Assembly (NCBI GenBank): GCA_014155875.1
Contig: JACEFZ010006280.1
Span: 278,501 to 342,500, forward strand
DNA length: 64,000 bases
Reading direction: 5' to 3'
Source of the DNA: Cepaea nemoralis
Lineage: Eukaryota > Mollusca > Gastropoda > Stylommatophora > Helicidae
The notes beneath the pieces are model-generated. The model had not been told where the DNA came from and ran no database searches. It saw nothing but the letters and a program-made list of their open reading frames with translations. Positions 54,698 through 64,000 of this stretch are shown piece after piece; position 1 is the first letter of the stretch; each line of letters starts with the position of its first letter. Made by a program: the position numbers and the translations under genes.

Positions 54698-56002
54698 CAT
54701 TGGCACCTTTCCGTCTTGACAGACGATAGTTTGGTACATTGTGCTTCAAGAAGGCTTAAAACTACGATCCATGGCGGTGGCGAGTGTGGCTGGTAAGGCC
54801 AATTCTTGCTGCAAATGTTTGCCCACAGTAGGTGCATGTGAAAACATGGTCACTTCCACCATTTTGTACCATCTTACGTCTCTCACGCTCTGTGTGTGCT
54901 TTATCTGCAATCATTTTCTCCTTTGTCTTTATTCCATTTCTGATAGTTGCCCTCCATGCAACACGTTCAGCGGCGACGTGCTCCCAATGTGCATTATCAA
55001 TGCCTGTATCAATCATGTCCCGCTTACACACATCTTTGTATCGTAGTAGAGGCCGACCCTGAGATCTCCTACCCGTCTGTAATTCACCAAAAAAGATGTC
55101 CTTTGGTATTCTACCATCATCCATCCTCCTAACGTGTCCTATCCATCTAAGTCTACGAAGACTGAGCATGGAATACACCGTCACACAACCTGATCTTTCC
55201 AATACTTCAGTATTTGTGATTTTGTCTTGCCACTTAATACCAAGTATTCTTCGCAGACACCGCATATGAAAGCTGTTTAAACGTTTCTCTTGGCGTGAGT
55301 AAGTTGTCCAGGTTTCACTGCCATAAAGAAGAGTACTAAAGACACAGGCTTGGTAGACGAGGACTTTTGTTTTGGCAGTAAGCTTCCTGTTCTCCCAGAC
55401 TCTTTTTGCTAACATGTTCATTGTTGTTGCTGCCTTGCTAATCCTGATGTTGATTTCCTGATCGAGGGATAATTTTGCTATTTACCTCTGATTCTAGATA
55501 TGTAAAATGCTCTACTATCTCCAGTTCGGCGTCGTCAATAAAGATTGAATGTACACCATGTGCACCTTGTGACATAAACTGTGTCTTCTTTTTGTTAATT
55601 GTTAAACCAAATTCAGAACAAGCATTGGAGAATGCAGATAGTAGATGTTGTAATTCTTCCTCAGAGTGGGTCGTAATCGCAGCATCATCCGCAAAAAGCA
55701 ACTCTCTGATTAGTACCCTGCTAATTTTGGTCTTGGCCTTCAATCTCTGAGCATTATAGAGGCCACCATCTGAGCGTCAGTGAATGTATATACCGTCATC
55801 CTGATCACGAAAGGCATATTTCAGTAGAAGTGAAAAGTATATCCCAAAGAGGGTGGGGGATAGTACACAGCCTTGCTTAACTCCACTCTTGATTTCAAAC
55901 TCTTCTGAAGTTGAGCCATCAAACTTGATTATACCCTTCATGCCTGTGTGGAAGGATTCCACAATGGACAGAAGAGTTGGTGGGCAGCCAATCTTCTTTA
56001 TT
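54698..56002 (-). mobile_element. FADD-family LINE nested in an RTE-like LINE
   Basis: Bounded by ATATGATAAATA at 54686-54697 and 56003-56014. 5' truncated at KKIGCPPTLLS. RT has KSGVKQGCVLSPTLFGIYFS and ELLFADDAAITTHSEEEL; a stop occurs at YIH where sisters have YIHSRSD, and a frameshift lies near 55440. The 219-codon block 55421-54762 covers the thumb to the C-terminal C2H2 finger (CTYCGQTFAAR..SHTRHRH). The 3' UTR hairpin CGTCT-TGAC-AGACG is perfect at 54712-54725. Confidence 0.88.
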
Positions 56003-56193
56003 ATATGATAAATAGAGGAACAGGATACGCAAAAGCTGCCTTTTTGAAGATGACAAGACTCTCATATTATAAAACATGTTCATTTAACGTCAGAATGACA
56101 GCGCTGAAATGTTGTATCGTGCATGTTCTGCTGAATGGTAATGAACCTTGGAATGTGAACGAAGGAATTATAACGAGCTTTCAGGCGGTGGAG

Positions 56194-56566
56194 ATGTGAT
56201 TTGTGAGTCGATGTGTTGAGTAGCTTAGACAGACAGAGTAATGTGATTTGTGAGTCGATGTGTTGAGTAGCTTAGACAGACAGAGTAATGTGATTTGTGA
56301 GTCGATGTGTTGAGTAGCTTAGACAGAGTAATGTGATTTGTGAGTCGATGTGTTGAGTAGCTTAGACAGACAGAGTAATGTGATTTGTGAGTCGATGTGT
56401 TGAGTAGCTTAGACAGACAGAGTAATGTGATTTGTGAGTCGATGTGTTGAGTAGCTTAGACAGACAGAGTAATGTGATTTGTGAGTCGATGTGTTGAGTA
56501 GCTTAGACAGACAGAGTAATGTGATTTGTGAGTCGATGTGTTGAGTAGCTTAGACAGACAGAGTAA
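56194..56566. repeat. 47-bp minisatellite built from LINE ORF2, 8 copies
   Basis: Starts at 56194, 56241, 56288, 56331, 56378, 56425, 56472 and 56519; the third unit is 43 bases (a 4-base loss in the CAGACAGA part). Unit: ATGTGATTTGTGAGTCGATG, TGTTGAGTAGCTTAGACAGA, CAGAGTA. It aligns with the ORF2 segment encoding EMWFLRRMLRIPWTARV in the LINE at 60312, at the right place between its neighbours. Confidence 0.9.
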
Positions 56567-56607
56567 TTAACCAACAACGATTAACTAGAGGGTGATAATA
56601 AAGGTTG

Positions 56608-56842
56608 TCAGGCTCCGTGGAGATGGCGTTGCGGACGCGGTTCGTAATTCCGCTTACCCGCGTTCGAAACACAGCGGTGACCTAATGGCAGCAGACCTTG
56701 TCTCGCTGGTTTTATCGTGTTGATATGGGAGCCGGCCGTTCAGAAAGCAATAGCAAACTACTGAACGTGAAACTTGCCAAGACATCAACAACGGCAGTAA
56801 AATGGGGGTGTTGACTGCAACGTCCTGTAAAGGGTATGCAAC
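56608..56842 (+). mobile_element. tRNA-headed SINE (SINE-1)
   Basis: Head TCAGGCTCCGTGGAGATGGC, B-box-like CGTTCGAAACAC, stem GTTCAG (56738-56743)/CTGAAC (56761-56766), end CGTCCTGTAAAGGGTATGCA, followed by an A-run. It interrupts the RTE-like LINE between its NDDC and LYTTI segments. Confidence 0.85.
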
Positions 56843-57120
56843 TTTAAACCCAAAAAAAAAGTTGGCATTATACAAAGCTATAAAATAGATACAAACGGTG
56901 TTCTTTGGTCATGTAATGAGAAGAGAGACATTGGAGAACATCGAACGGGCTGAACATTCTCCGGTAAGAGAGAAATGATTCTGTATAGTGCTAAGACGGT
57001 GGCACAAGAGAAAAGTATGTAAAAAAAAAAAAAAGGACATAGATTTGTACAGACGCTTGAATGCCTACGCCATTTGGTGGGGCACATGATGATGGTTCCT
57101 ATAAAGGTATTAATGACACT

Positions 57121-57325
57121 CACATACTGGCACTCACAAAACTAAACGACTGGAAACATGATCGGCAGACAATCACAAATGTAGAGCTTGAGACACAACG
57201 GATAAATATATGGCTGGATAGCATAACTGGGACAAGAACACAGACCGGATCCAAGGCTGGCGATCGTTTGAGATGGCGAACCAGAACCGACCACGCTTAC
57301 CGGCATGGTGTATGATTATATGAAA
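57121..57325 (+). mobile_element. RTE-like LINE terminal fragment
   Basis: CTGGGACAAGAACACAGACC, GGCGATCGTTTGAGATGGCG and terminus CGCTTACCGGCATGGTGTAT. Fewer than 70 codons of ORF2 end. Confidence 0.6.
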
Positions 57326-57430
57326 GGTTGCAGTTTTTACTGTCATATCTTATGCCCCTAGGAATATAGTTTTAACACTTTCAGGTGCAGTCGATTGTTG
57401 CCCTAAAGGAGTGTCAAACTCAATCACTCA

Positions 57431-58119
57431 TCTCATCTCATCTCATCATGTTCCTCTTGTACCTTGCGGTGTCGAGGTGAAGTATAAACTTCGTGAGAGT
57501 GCCCGGTTATGGGCTTCGTATATCGACATTCCAATGGATTCTGTTATTCCCTCCGTCCAACGTTTACGTGGTCGACCTCTTCCTCTGCTTCCATCTGGTC
57601 TGTACAGCATTGCTTGTTGTGGCATGCTGTTGACTGGTAGCCTACTTGCATGGCCAAACCATTTGACTTGCTGCTTTCTAATAAAATCTAGAGCAGCTTT
57701 AACCCCCACTTTAGTCCTGATTTCTTCATTTCTGATCTTATCTCTTCTTGATACGTTGAGTATTCTTCTCAGGAACCTCATTTCTGTTGTTGTGATTTTT
57801 CTTTTCTCTTTTTCTGTACTTCTTGGTTTTTCTACGAGCAGTATGAAGATCGCCTGCCGGCTTGCTAGGCCAGTCGCAGGTTTAGGACACTAATCTGACC
57901 ACAGGGAGTCCATCCCCTATGGCGAGCCATAGCCCCGTTAGCCCATGACCTCGCGGTCATGGTTGCCCGGTCTGCACCACGTGGAGGTGGGGGTTGGCTT
58001 GTGTAGTCTGCGGGTCATCGGAAGGCTACTAATTTTCGCTCTTCACCCCTCCTGGGAGAAGCTAGCCGATCCTAACCCTGCTGGCTGCAGGGCCAGGCGC
58101 ATTCCACACCTTGCAGACC
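57431..58119 (-). mobile_element. LINE insertion inside hAT copy 2, 5' end joined to ORF2 end
   Basis: Flanked by CAATCACTCA at 57421-57430 and 58120-58129. On the minus strand it begins with about 280 bases of non-coding 5'-UTR-like DNA (58119 to about 57840), then runs directly into the ORF2 C-terminus: MRFLRRILNVSRRDKIRNEE, RKQQVKWFGHASRLPVNSMP, RGRGRPRKRWTEGITESIG. The tail is (TGAGA)n. Endonuclease and nearly all RT are missing, so it is an internally deleted copy that kept both ends. Confidence 0.8.
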
Positions 58120-58283
58120 CAATCACTCAGCGGCCAAAACTCAAATCACATGTAAGGCTGCGGGCCGGACAGGATAAACATTCAATAAGCAGAAAATTAA
58201 ACCTTTTTTAAACGTTAATATAAATTAAAACAGAAAACAGTTTAAATAATTTTAAAAAGTCATTTGTATGCACATTTTCACTC

Positions 58284-58559
58284 TTATGTCAATTTATCAG
58301 AGCACGATGTTTGGCATCTTTTCTTGGCTAGAAGTTCGTTTATGTTGGGAGTAATGTTCTGTGTCATTGAGATTCTCATGATGGACTGGAAGTGTTCGTC
58401 AGTGAGACGACGCCAGTGTGATGTTTTGTTTATCTTCATCACAGAAAACAGCTGCTCACACAGATATGTGCTACCAAACATGCTCAAGGTTTGAGCCACA
58501 TGTAGACGAAGCCGGGGCATCTCTTCAGGAATGAAATGAATGGACTGTGCAGGCCCCAC
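58284..58559 (-). pseudogene. C-terminal region of hAT transposase copy 2
   Basis: Open block ending at the natural stop: HFIPEEMPRLRLHVAQTLSM, FGSTYLCEQLFSVMKINKTS, RLTDEHFQSIMRISMTQNIT. It keeps the CEQLFS signature and Glu lost in copy 1. It is separated from the central block (58884-58588) by a frameshift. Confidence 0.75.
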
Positions 58560-59922
58560 AGTGTCGTACTTTGCCTTTAGTGTCCCATTACACTGCAGTT
58601 ATATTAATTCCATCTGCAAATACAGGTGCAGTTTTCACACCTATGGCAAATGGATTAGGAAGCAGCTCGAAATTATTTTTCTGTGCTTCAAAGTCACTAA
58701 AGCGCCGTGCGAACTCCGCGCGAAGTAAGCTAAGTGTTTCAACAAAGTGTGCATTGGGAAACACCGTAGCGTTTACTTGGTTTAACATTACTTGGCACCA
58801 AGAAAAGTGCGACAGGTTGCATTGGTGCATTTGTGTCTCCGATAAGCGCAGCTTCACGTGAAATGCCTTCACCGTATCATGCATATCTGTGATAAAGTGA
58901 TCCCGCCCTAAAGCTGCAGGTTCAAGTCGTTGAGATGAGTGGTTATATCAGACAGAAACGCCAACTCACATTTCCACTTTTTATCCCGAAAAACTGTGGA
59001 ATCTTTTACTTTACTGCCCATGAATTAATAGATTTCCTCGATCAGCTGGAAACATCTACTGAGAACGTTTCCCCGACTTAACCACCGCACATTTGTATAA
59101 TAATGCATGTCTCCGAACACCCGACTCTATTTCCTGCAAAAAAGACTGAAATTGACGGTGATTTAAACCTTTGGCTCTGATAAAGTTTACGGTTTGTGTG
59201 ACGGTGCTCATTTCATCTTCCATGTTGAGGACTTTACCACACAGCGATCCTTGGTGTATGAAGCAGTGATATGCTATCAATTCACCAGTACAGTTCTCCT
59301 ACATCTTTACCCGCATCCTTCCAACTAGTCCACTTTTCCCCCCACACATCACCGGTGCTCCATATGTTGTCAGTCCTAACGAGTTTGTCCCAAGGCAGGT
59401 AAATGTTGCTTAAACTTTGACATACGTTGTCACAAATGTCTTTATCTGTCGTTGTTCCATGCATGGATTTCATGTCCAATATTTCTTCTGTGACATTCAA
59501 ACTGGAGTCCATTCCACGGATAAAGATGGCGAGCTGTGCAGTGTCAGTCGTGCCATTACTTTCATCGACAGCACGGGAGAATGCAACAAAGTCTTTGTCC
59601 TTTTCGATCAGCTGTATTTTCGCATCCGTGACCATCTCACAAATCCGATCAAAAACCGTATTTCTGCTAAGGCTTACCTTTGCAAACATCTGATTTTTGC
59701 CTTAACACAAGACGTCACACACTGCTAATTAGGGAATTTGATTTGCACACTATATCGTGGCCATTAAGAAATAGTTTTGCCTAAAATTCTCTCTAGGGTT
59801 GAATATATTTGTACGTCTGTTGAGACCTTTCGGGCCTGATATGATTATACGCCGGGCCTGATGTGACCCGAGGGCCTTGAGTTTGACACATTTGCCCTAA
59901 AGCTTCTGAAAATTACCAGCTA

Positions 59923-60092
59923 TAGGGTGTATTTTTAATGACTGTGTGTGTGTGTGTTGTTTTTTTTTTTTATATTGCCTTTTCAAGTTTTGTATTTACC
60001 CTCTGTAAAGTTCATGCAACATGAAAAGTAAATACAAAACTTGGAATGGCAATATTTGCAACCACCCCACAGTCTATCAAAATGCACCCTGT
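59923..60092. mobile_element. Palindromic MITE-like element with TA ends
   Basis: Outer arms TAGGGTGTATTTTTAATGAC / its near-complement ending AAAATGCACCCTG, and inner arms 59972-59999 and 60028-60055 pairing over 28 bases with two mismatches. It is flanked by TA on both sides, as for Tc1/mariner insertions. It contains a (TG)n/T run. No coding capacity; it abuts hAT copy 2. Confidence 0.6.
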
Positions 60093-60311
60093 ATATCTGG
60101 CGCACAGCACAATTAGAAACAAAAGCAAAGGACCAACTTCCACCACTTTAGACATGTTGGATATATGGCGCTACCACTATATTTTATAAATTATCGGCAA
60201 TCGATGCTTGATGTGCTCAGTGTCTTTACTTCCCAGTCCATTTCTTGATACCCATTTTAGACAACGTGTGTCTTGGAGTCCGTGTCAATTTCCAAAATTG
60301 TTAACTCAAAA

Positions 60312-61035
60312 AGGAAAGTTGACCAATGTTCTAAGAGAGATGGATAGCATGAAAATGAATATACTAGGCGTTAGTGAGATGAGATGGAAGGGATCGGGCA
60401 AAATTATAGCTGACAATCACACAATAATTTATTCTGGAGGGGATACACATGAAAAAGGTGTAGGAATAATATTAGACGAAAAAACAGCCAAGTCAATTAA
60501 TGGATACTGGTGTATTTCAGATAGAGTTATTATGGTAAAAATCAAAGGCAAACCAATAGATATAAATATTATACAAGTATATGCACCAACAACAAGCAGT
60601 AGTGATGAAGAAATACAACACTTTTACGACGAAATAGAAATGGTGATGGCTCAAATTGGATCACAAGAAATAAAAATAATACTTGGTGATTTTAATGCAA
60701 AAGTAGGAAAGGGAAAAATGGAGGATGTAGTGGGGAATTATGGTTTAGGTACAAGAAATGAAAGAGGGGGAAAGCTAATAGAATGGGCAAATATCAATGA
60801 TATGATAATTGGAAACACATGGTTTAAACACCATAAAAGACGACTGTACACATGGAAAAGCCCTGATAAGAAAATACGCAACCAAATTGACTACATACTA
60901 ATTAATACAAGATTTAGAAATGCTTTAATTAATGTAAAGACAATGCCTGGTGCTGACTGTAATAGTGATCATGTACCACTATGTGGACAAGTAAAAGTAA
61001 GATTAAAGAGAGGGAAAAAATTGTTAAAAACATGA
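60312..61035 (+). pseudogene. APE-type endonuclease domain of the 60-kb LINE
   Basis: Open to 61035. Family residues seen: Glu in LGVSEMRWKGSGKI, the QVYAPTT strand, GDFNAKVG, NQIDYILIN and the C-terminal SDH in NSDHVPLCGQ. These form the metal site that nicks target DNA for reverse transcription. The upstream Met at 60208 lies in host flank and the target duplication, so the first roughly 35 residues of that open frame are not LINE protein. The true start is lost by 5' truncation. Confidence 0.85.
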
Positions 61036-61568
61036 GACTTAATAAAGAGGTTCTGAAAATAGATAAAGAAATGCAAGAACAATGCAGAGTGACTGTGAAA
61101 AATAGGTACAATGCAATAGCTAAAATACAGAGTATAAATGAACAATGGGAAATGTTAAGGGACTCCATTCATCAAACTAGCAAAGAAGTATTACCGGAGA
61201 GAGGCAAAATAGCTCAGAAAAAAATGGATGAATGAAGAAATCTTAAAATTGATGGACAAAAGAAAACAGAGTAAAAATGACAAACAAGAATACGCTAAGA
61301 TAAATAAAGAAATAAAAGATAAATGTGGGAAGGCTAAAGAAAGTTGGTTAAACGAGCAATGCAATAAAATTGAATTAAATTCCATTAAAAATACAAAAAA
61401 TATGCATAGACACAAAATATGCACAGTGTGCTTACAGGAAGAAAAATAAGAATAAATACAGGGTGTTTGAAATCAAAAACAGGAAAGATATTATTAGAGG
61501 AAGGTGCTATAATGAGGAGGTGGAATGAGTATATAAGAGAATTATATGATGGAGAAAGGGAAGAATAA

Positions 61569-62633
61569 ACAGAAGATAGTAACTTAGAAGGTCCACCTAT
61601 TCTGAAAGAAGAAGTCGCTGACGCTATGAAACGTATAAAGAAAGGAAAAACAGCTGGGCCAGATGAAATCACAATAGAAGAATTAGAAGTATTGGGAGAA
61701 TTTGGAGTAGATATATTAACCAAAATGTTGAATGATATTTACAGCAGTGGATATTTACCCAGTGGTATGCTGAAATCTGTATTTATAGCTATACCAAAAA
61801 GACCAGGGGCAATTGATTGTGAAGATTTTCGTACAATTAACCTTATAAACCATATCACTAAGCTTCTACTCAGAATCATAATGAGAAGAACCAAAAAGAA
61901 AAGAAAAATGGAAATTAGTGAAGAACAGTATGGATTTGTGGAAGGAAAGGGCACAAACAATGCAATTTATACATTACGGACACTAATAGAAAGGTTAATA
62001 GAGAAACAGAGAGACATATATTTGTGCTTCATAGGTTATACTAAGGCATTTGATAAAGTAAAACATGACGAACTGATTAAAATGTTGGAAGATATCAACA
62101 TTGATGGAAAAGATTTAAGAATAATAACGAATATTTACTGGAACCAAGTAGCAGCAATTAAAATGGGAAATAAAGAGGGTAGTTACGAACAGATAAAGCT
62201 AGGAGTACGACAAGGGTGTGTCTTGTCACCAGATCTTTTCTCCCTGTATAGTAAAGTAATAATGAGAGAGATCAAAGAGATGCCAGGAATACTAGTTGGA
62301 GGTTATAATATAAATAATATATGCTATGCAGATGACACAGTATTGGTGGCGGATAATTCAACAGACCTACAACAATTATTAGACGTTGTAGTAACAGAGA
62401 GTGCAAGGAAAGGACTTTCCTTGAATATCAAGAAAACAGTAACAATTGTAATATCAAAGAAAATGGTGACACCAAAATGTGACATAGAAATAGAAGGGAA
62501 AATCCTTAACCAAGTGGATAATTTTAGATACCTAGGAGCATTTATAACATCAGATGGAAGGTGTACAACAGAGATTAAGAGCAGGGCAGGCAAAAGCCGC
62601 ATTTCAGAAAATGAAGAGTATCTTATGCAATAA
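61569..62633 (+). pseudogene. Reverse transcriptase domain of the 60-kb LINE
   Basis: After a stop at 61566: MKRIKKGKTAGPDEITIEEL, FRTINLINHITKLLLRII, YGFVEGKGTNNAIYTLRTLI, motif A CFIGYTKAFDKV, LGVRQGCVLSPDLFSLYSK, and an intact YADD at 62325-62336. Motif A Gly codon at 62034-62036 replaces the Asp seen as CFIDYTKAFDKV in the fragment at 3.6-4.1 kb; a single A-to-G change explains it. The RT frame then shifts near 62577 and the C-terminus continues in another frame to 63093. Confidence 0.85.
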
Positions 62634-63093
62634 GTCACAATCACTGAATGTAAGAAATAGAGTGCTGAAATGCTATGTAGAACCAGTTTTGCTGTATGGC
62701 AGTGAATCTTGGAATGTAAATGAACAAATTAAGAAGAAACTAGAAGCAACAGAGATGTGGTTCCTGAGACGAATGTTGCGAATTCCTTGGACTGCCAGAG
62801 TAACTAACGACGACTGCCTGAAACAGGCTAATGAAACTAGAACATTATATACAACAATAAGACAGAGACAAACATCTTTCTTCGGTCACGTGATGAGAAG
62901 AGAGTCATTGCAGAACATCGTAACAACTGGAAAGATCAAGGGGAAGAGAGGCAGAGGCAGACCAAGAGAAATAATGTTGGATGGATTGAGACGGTGGCAT
63001 GGAGGAATATCAGCAGCAAAGTTGATCCAGAAAACCAAAGACCGAGATCTATGGAGAGTCATGAACGTCTACGCCAGACGGCACAGCACTTGA
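62554..63093 (+). pseudogene. ORF2 C-terminal region of the 60-kb LINE
   Basis: After the frameshift: AGQAKAAFQKMKSILCNKSQ, VEPVLLYGSESWNVNEQIKK, EMWFLRRMLRIPWTARVTND, LYTTIRQRQTSFFGHVMRRE and GRGRPREIMLDGLRRWHGGI. The EMWFLRRML..R and NETRTLYTTIRQRQTS segments are the exact sources matched by two minisatellites elsewhere in the window. Confidence 0.85.
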
Positions 63094-63150
63094 TGATGAT
63101 GATGATGTGTCTTGGAGTCCGTGTCAATTTCCAAAATTGTTAACTCAAAA

Positions 63151-64000
63151 GGGGATTGGAACACTTGACAACCGGGCTCGATACTGTGCAACCGCAGCTC
63201 TTGCCATGACGCTGAAACACGTACACACCAGACAAACAACACATTCAAAATAATGTTTTCTCGTAGTGAATTTGAATAGTGAGGATGCAATCAACATATT
63301 GCATGATTTATTGTCTGGCTCCTCGTCATACTGCAAAAATCACACAACATAAGCTAAAGCATTATCTTCTCCTTCTGCTGCTGCTGCTGCGTTCATCCTG
63401 AGTGTTGTTGTTTTTTTCAGAAGTAATTGCGTTGTGCCAGGTTTATGTGTGCCCTTACGCCGACACATCCGACTTCTTCGGGTGTTTCTTGACTGGGTTA
63501 ACCTTCCCGGGTGCTTCGAAGGACATTCGGCTCTCACTTTTGTGGTGTCGTCCACATCCCAGCTGGTCATTATTATAAATCCAACAAGCGGAAATATCCA
63601 ACACTCAAATTCACACAGTAATTTTAATTGTCTACAATGGTAAATGTAAACTATCATGTATGTTTGTCTGTTGTTTTTTTTCCCCACAAAGTTGGATTTT
63701 GCCTGTGCCAGCTTTAACATGCGACCGCTTTGTGTGTTAAACAACACAAGAAACGTATTGTGCCTATCAATCACGTAACCAGTTTGAAAAATGTGCCGTC
63801 CAATCGATAACGTAGATTTGAGGTGTGTAGGCTTTGCCAGGCTACTAGTCTGTGTGTATTATTCTGTCGATCCAAATGGATATGTGTTCTCTAACCCTGT
63901 TACTCAAGGGGGAAAAGCTTGAAAGCTTTAGAGATGTTTTGTGATAAGCAAACAAATAAGTAACCACCTGTCACGCCATGGGGCGTATAGGGTTTTGTGT
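63151..64000. other. Unassigned flank
   Basis: A (CTG)n-like Ala/Leu run at 63375-63390 and a minus-strand open stretch of 144 codons (63774-63340) without recognisable domain or splice context. Probably not a gene. Confidence 0.3.

Larger units (their letters stand above)
54592..57080 (+). mobile_element. RTE-like LINE (60-kb subfamily) carrying three later changes
   Basis: Pieces in order: CDLTIEGQMLSQVNKFTYLG (54590-54655), then the nested FADD LINE, then GYAKAAFLKMTRLSYYKTCS and LLNGNEPWNVNEG (56020-56170), the 47-bp minisatellite, a SINE, then FFGHVMRRETLENI-like codons (56895-56945) and the terminus CTACGCCATTTGGTGGGGCA (57065). Colinear with 62490-63100 of the best copy. Frames are broken throughout. 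Confidence 0.75.
57409..59894 (-). mobile_element. hAT DNA transposon (GTF2IRD2/ZBED-like), copy 2
   Basis: Flanked by CCCTAAAG at 57401-57408 and 59895-59902. Right end TGAGTTTGACACATTTG; left end GAGTGTCAAACTCA, which seems to lack its first few bases. On the minus strand: transposase core [40 protein letters not shown] (59689-59282), then [20 protein letters not shown], then LLRAEFARRFSDFEAQKNNF, then the C-terminal region with STYLCEQLFSVMKINKTSH. Relative to copy 1 the whole BED-finger region is deleted. A LINE is inserted next to the left end. Confidence 0.9.
60312..63105 (+). mobile_element. RTE-like LINE, nearly full length, 45-bp target duplication
   Basis: 2.79 kb. The 45 bases at 60267-60311 and 63106-63150 are identical. 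Layout: APE-type endonuclease (60312-61020), linker, reverse transcriptase (61570-62400), thumb and C-terminus, family terminus ACGGCACAGCACTTGATG and a (GAT)n tail. The very start of the endonuclease is missing. Breaks: frameshifts near 61015, 61220, 61450 and 62577, and a stop at 61566. RT motif A carries a Gly for the catalytic Asp. It is the best reference for the fragments at 36.2, 47.4 and 54.6 kb. Confidence 0.92.

Noticed and set aside
56194..56566. CRISPR-like regular spacing.
   Set aside because: Units are contiguous, with no unique spacers; a plain minisatellite in an animal genome.
60208..60311. First 35 codons of the apparent endonuclease protein.
   Set aside because: They lie in host flank and the target duplication, upstream of the LINE boundary.
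63340..63774. 144-codon minus-strand frame with an Ala run.
   Set aside because: No domain, no homologous context, and the Ala run comes from a CTG-type triplet tract.

Overview
This window looks like accessory, intron-like or intergenic DNA from a large, repeat-swollen animal genome. I favour a mollusc, probably a cephalopod. The reasons are: no bacterial-style gene packing; very many long dinucleotide and tetranucleotide tracts; several families of tRNA-headed SINEs; many 5'-truncated RTE-like LINEs ending in a short tandem tail after a shared terminus; and hAT, LTR-like and R2/HERO-like elements in one place. No complete host gene is visible. The species assignment is inference from repeat style only.

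Layout. 1-6.3 kb: truncated LINEs of four families, including an R2/HERO-like element with a zinc finger and FMDD reverse transcriptase on the minus strand, and two RTE fragments facing each other as an inverted repeat. 7.2-10.7 kb: SINEs, a second R2/HERO-like copy on the plus strand, and a duplicated LINE scrap. 10.8-14.2 kb: one LINE (here called the FADD family) split by a 1.8 kb LTR-like element; a sister LTR-like element lies inverted at 20.3-21.7 kb. 14.8-15.2 kb: a non-autonomous hAT with intact 8-bp target duplications. 16-27.5 kb: RTE and FADD LINE pieces, SINEs and short 3'-end retrocopies. 28.5-31.0 kb: a dead autonomous-type hAT of the GTF2IRD2/ZBED-like group; a second copy lies inverted at 57.4-59.9 kb and carries its own LINE insertion. 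31-44 kb: SINEs, microsatellites and a 0.9 kb G/T-rich tract. 44.2-47.5 kb: a minisatellite split by three insertions. 48.4-51.4 kb: the best low-copy stretch, with several spliceable open segments including a membrane-spanning one. 52.6-54.0 kb: a roughly 105-bp satellite in which one CA tract has grown to about 500 bp. 54.6-57.1 kb: an RTE-like LINE containing a nested LINE, a minisatellite made from its own coding DNA, and a SINE. 60.3-63.1 kb: the most complete LINE, flanked by a 45-bp target duplication.

How the parts relate. Insertion boundaries can be read from target duplications, so the relative order of many events is recoverable. The most unusual theme is that at least two, probably three, minisatellites are built from short segments of RTE-like ORF2. 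A second theme is a SINE family set in which different tRNA-like heads share one body containing a stem that covaries between copies. All LINE and hAT copies examined carry frameshifts, stops, deletions or catalytic substitutions, so I infer that none is active by itself.
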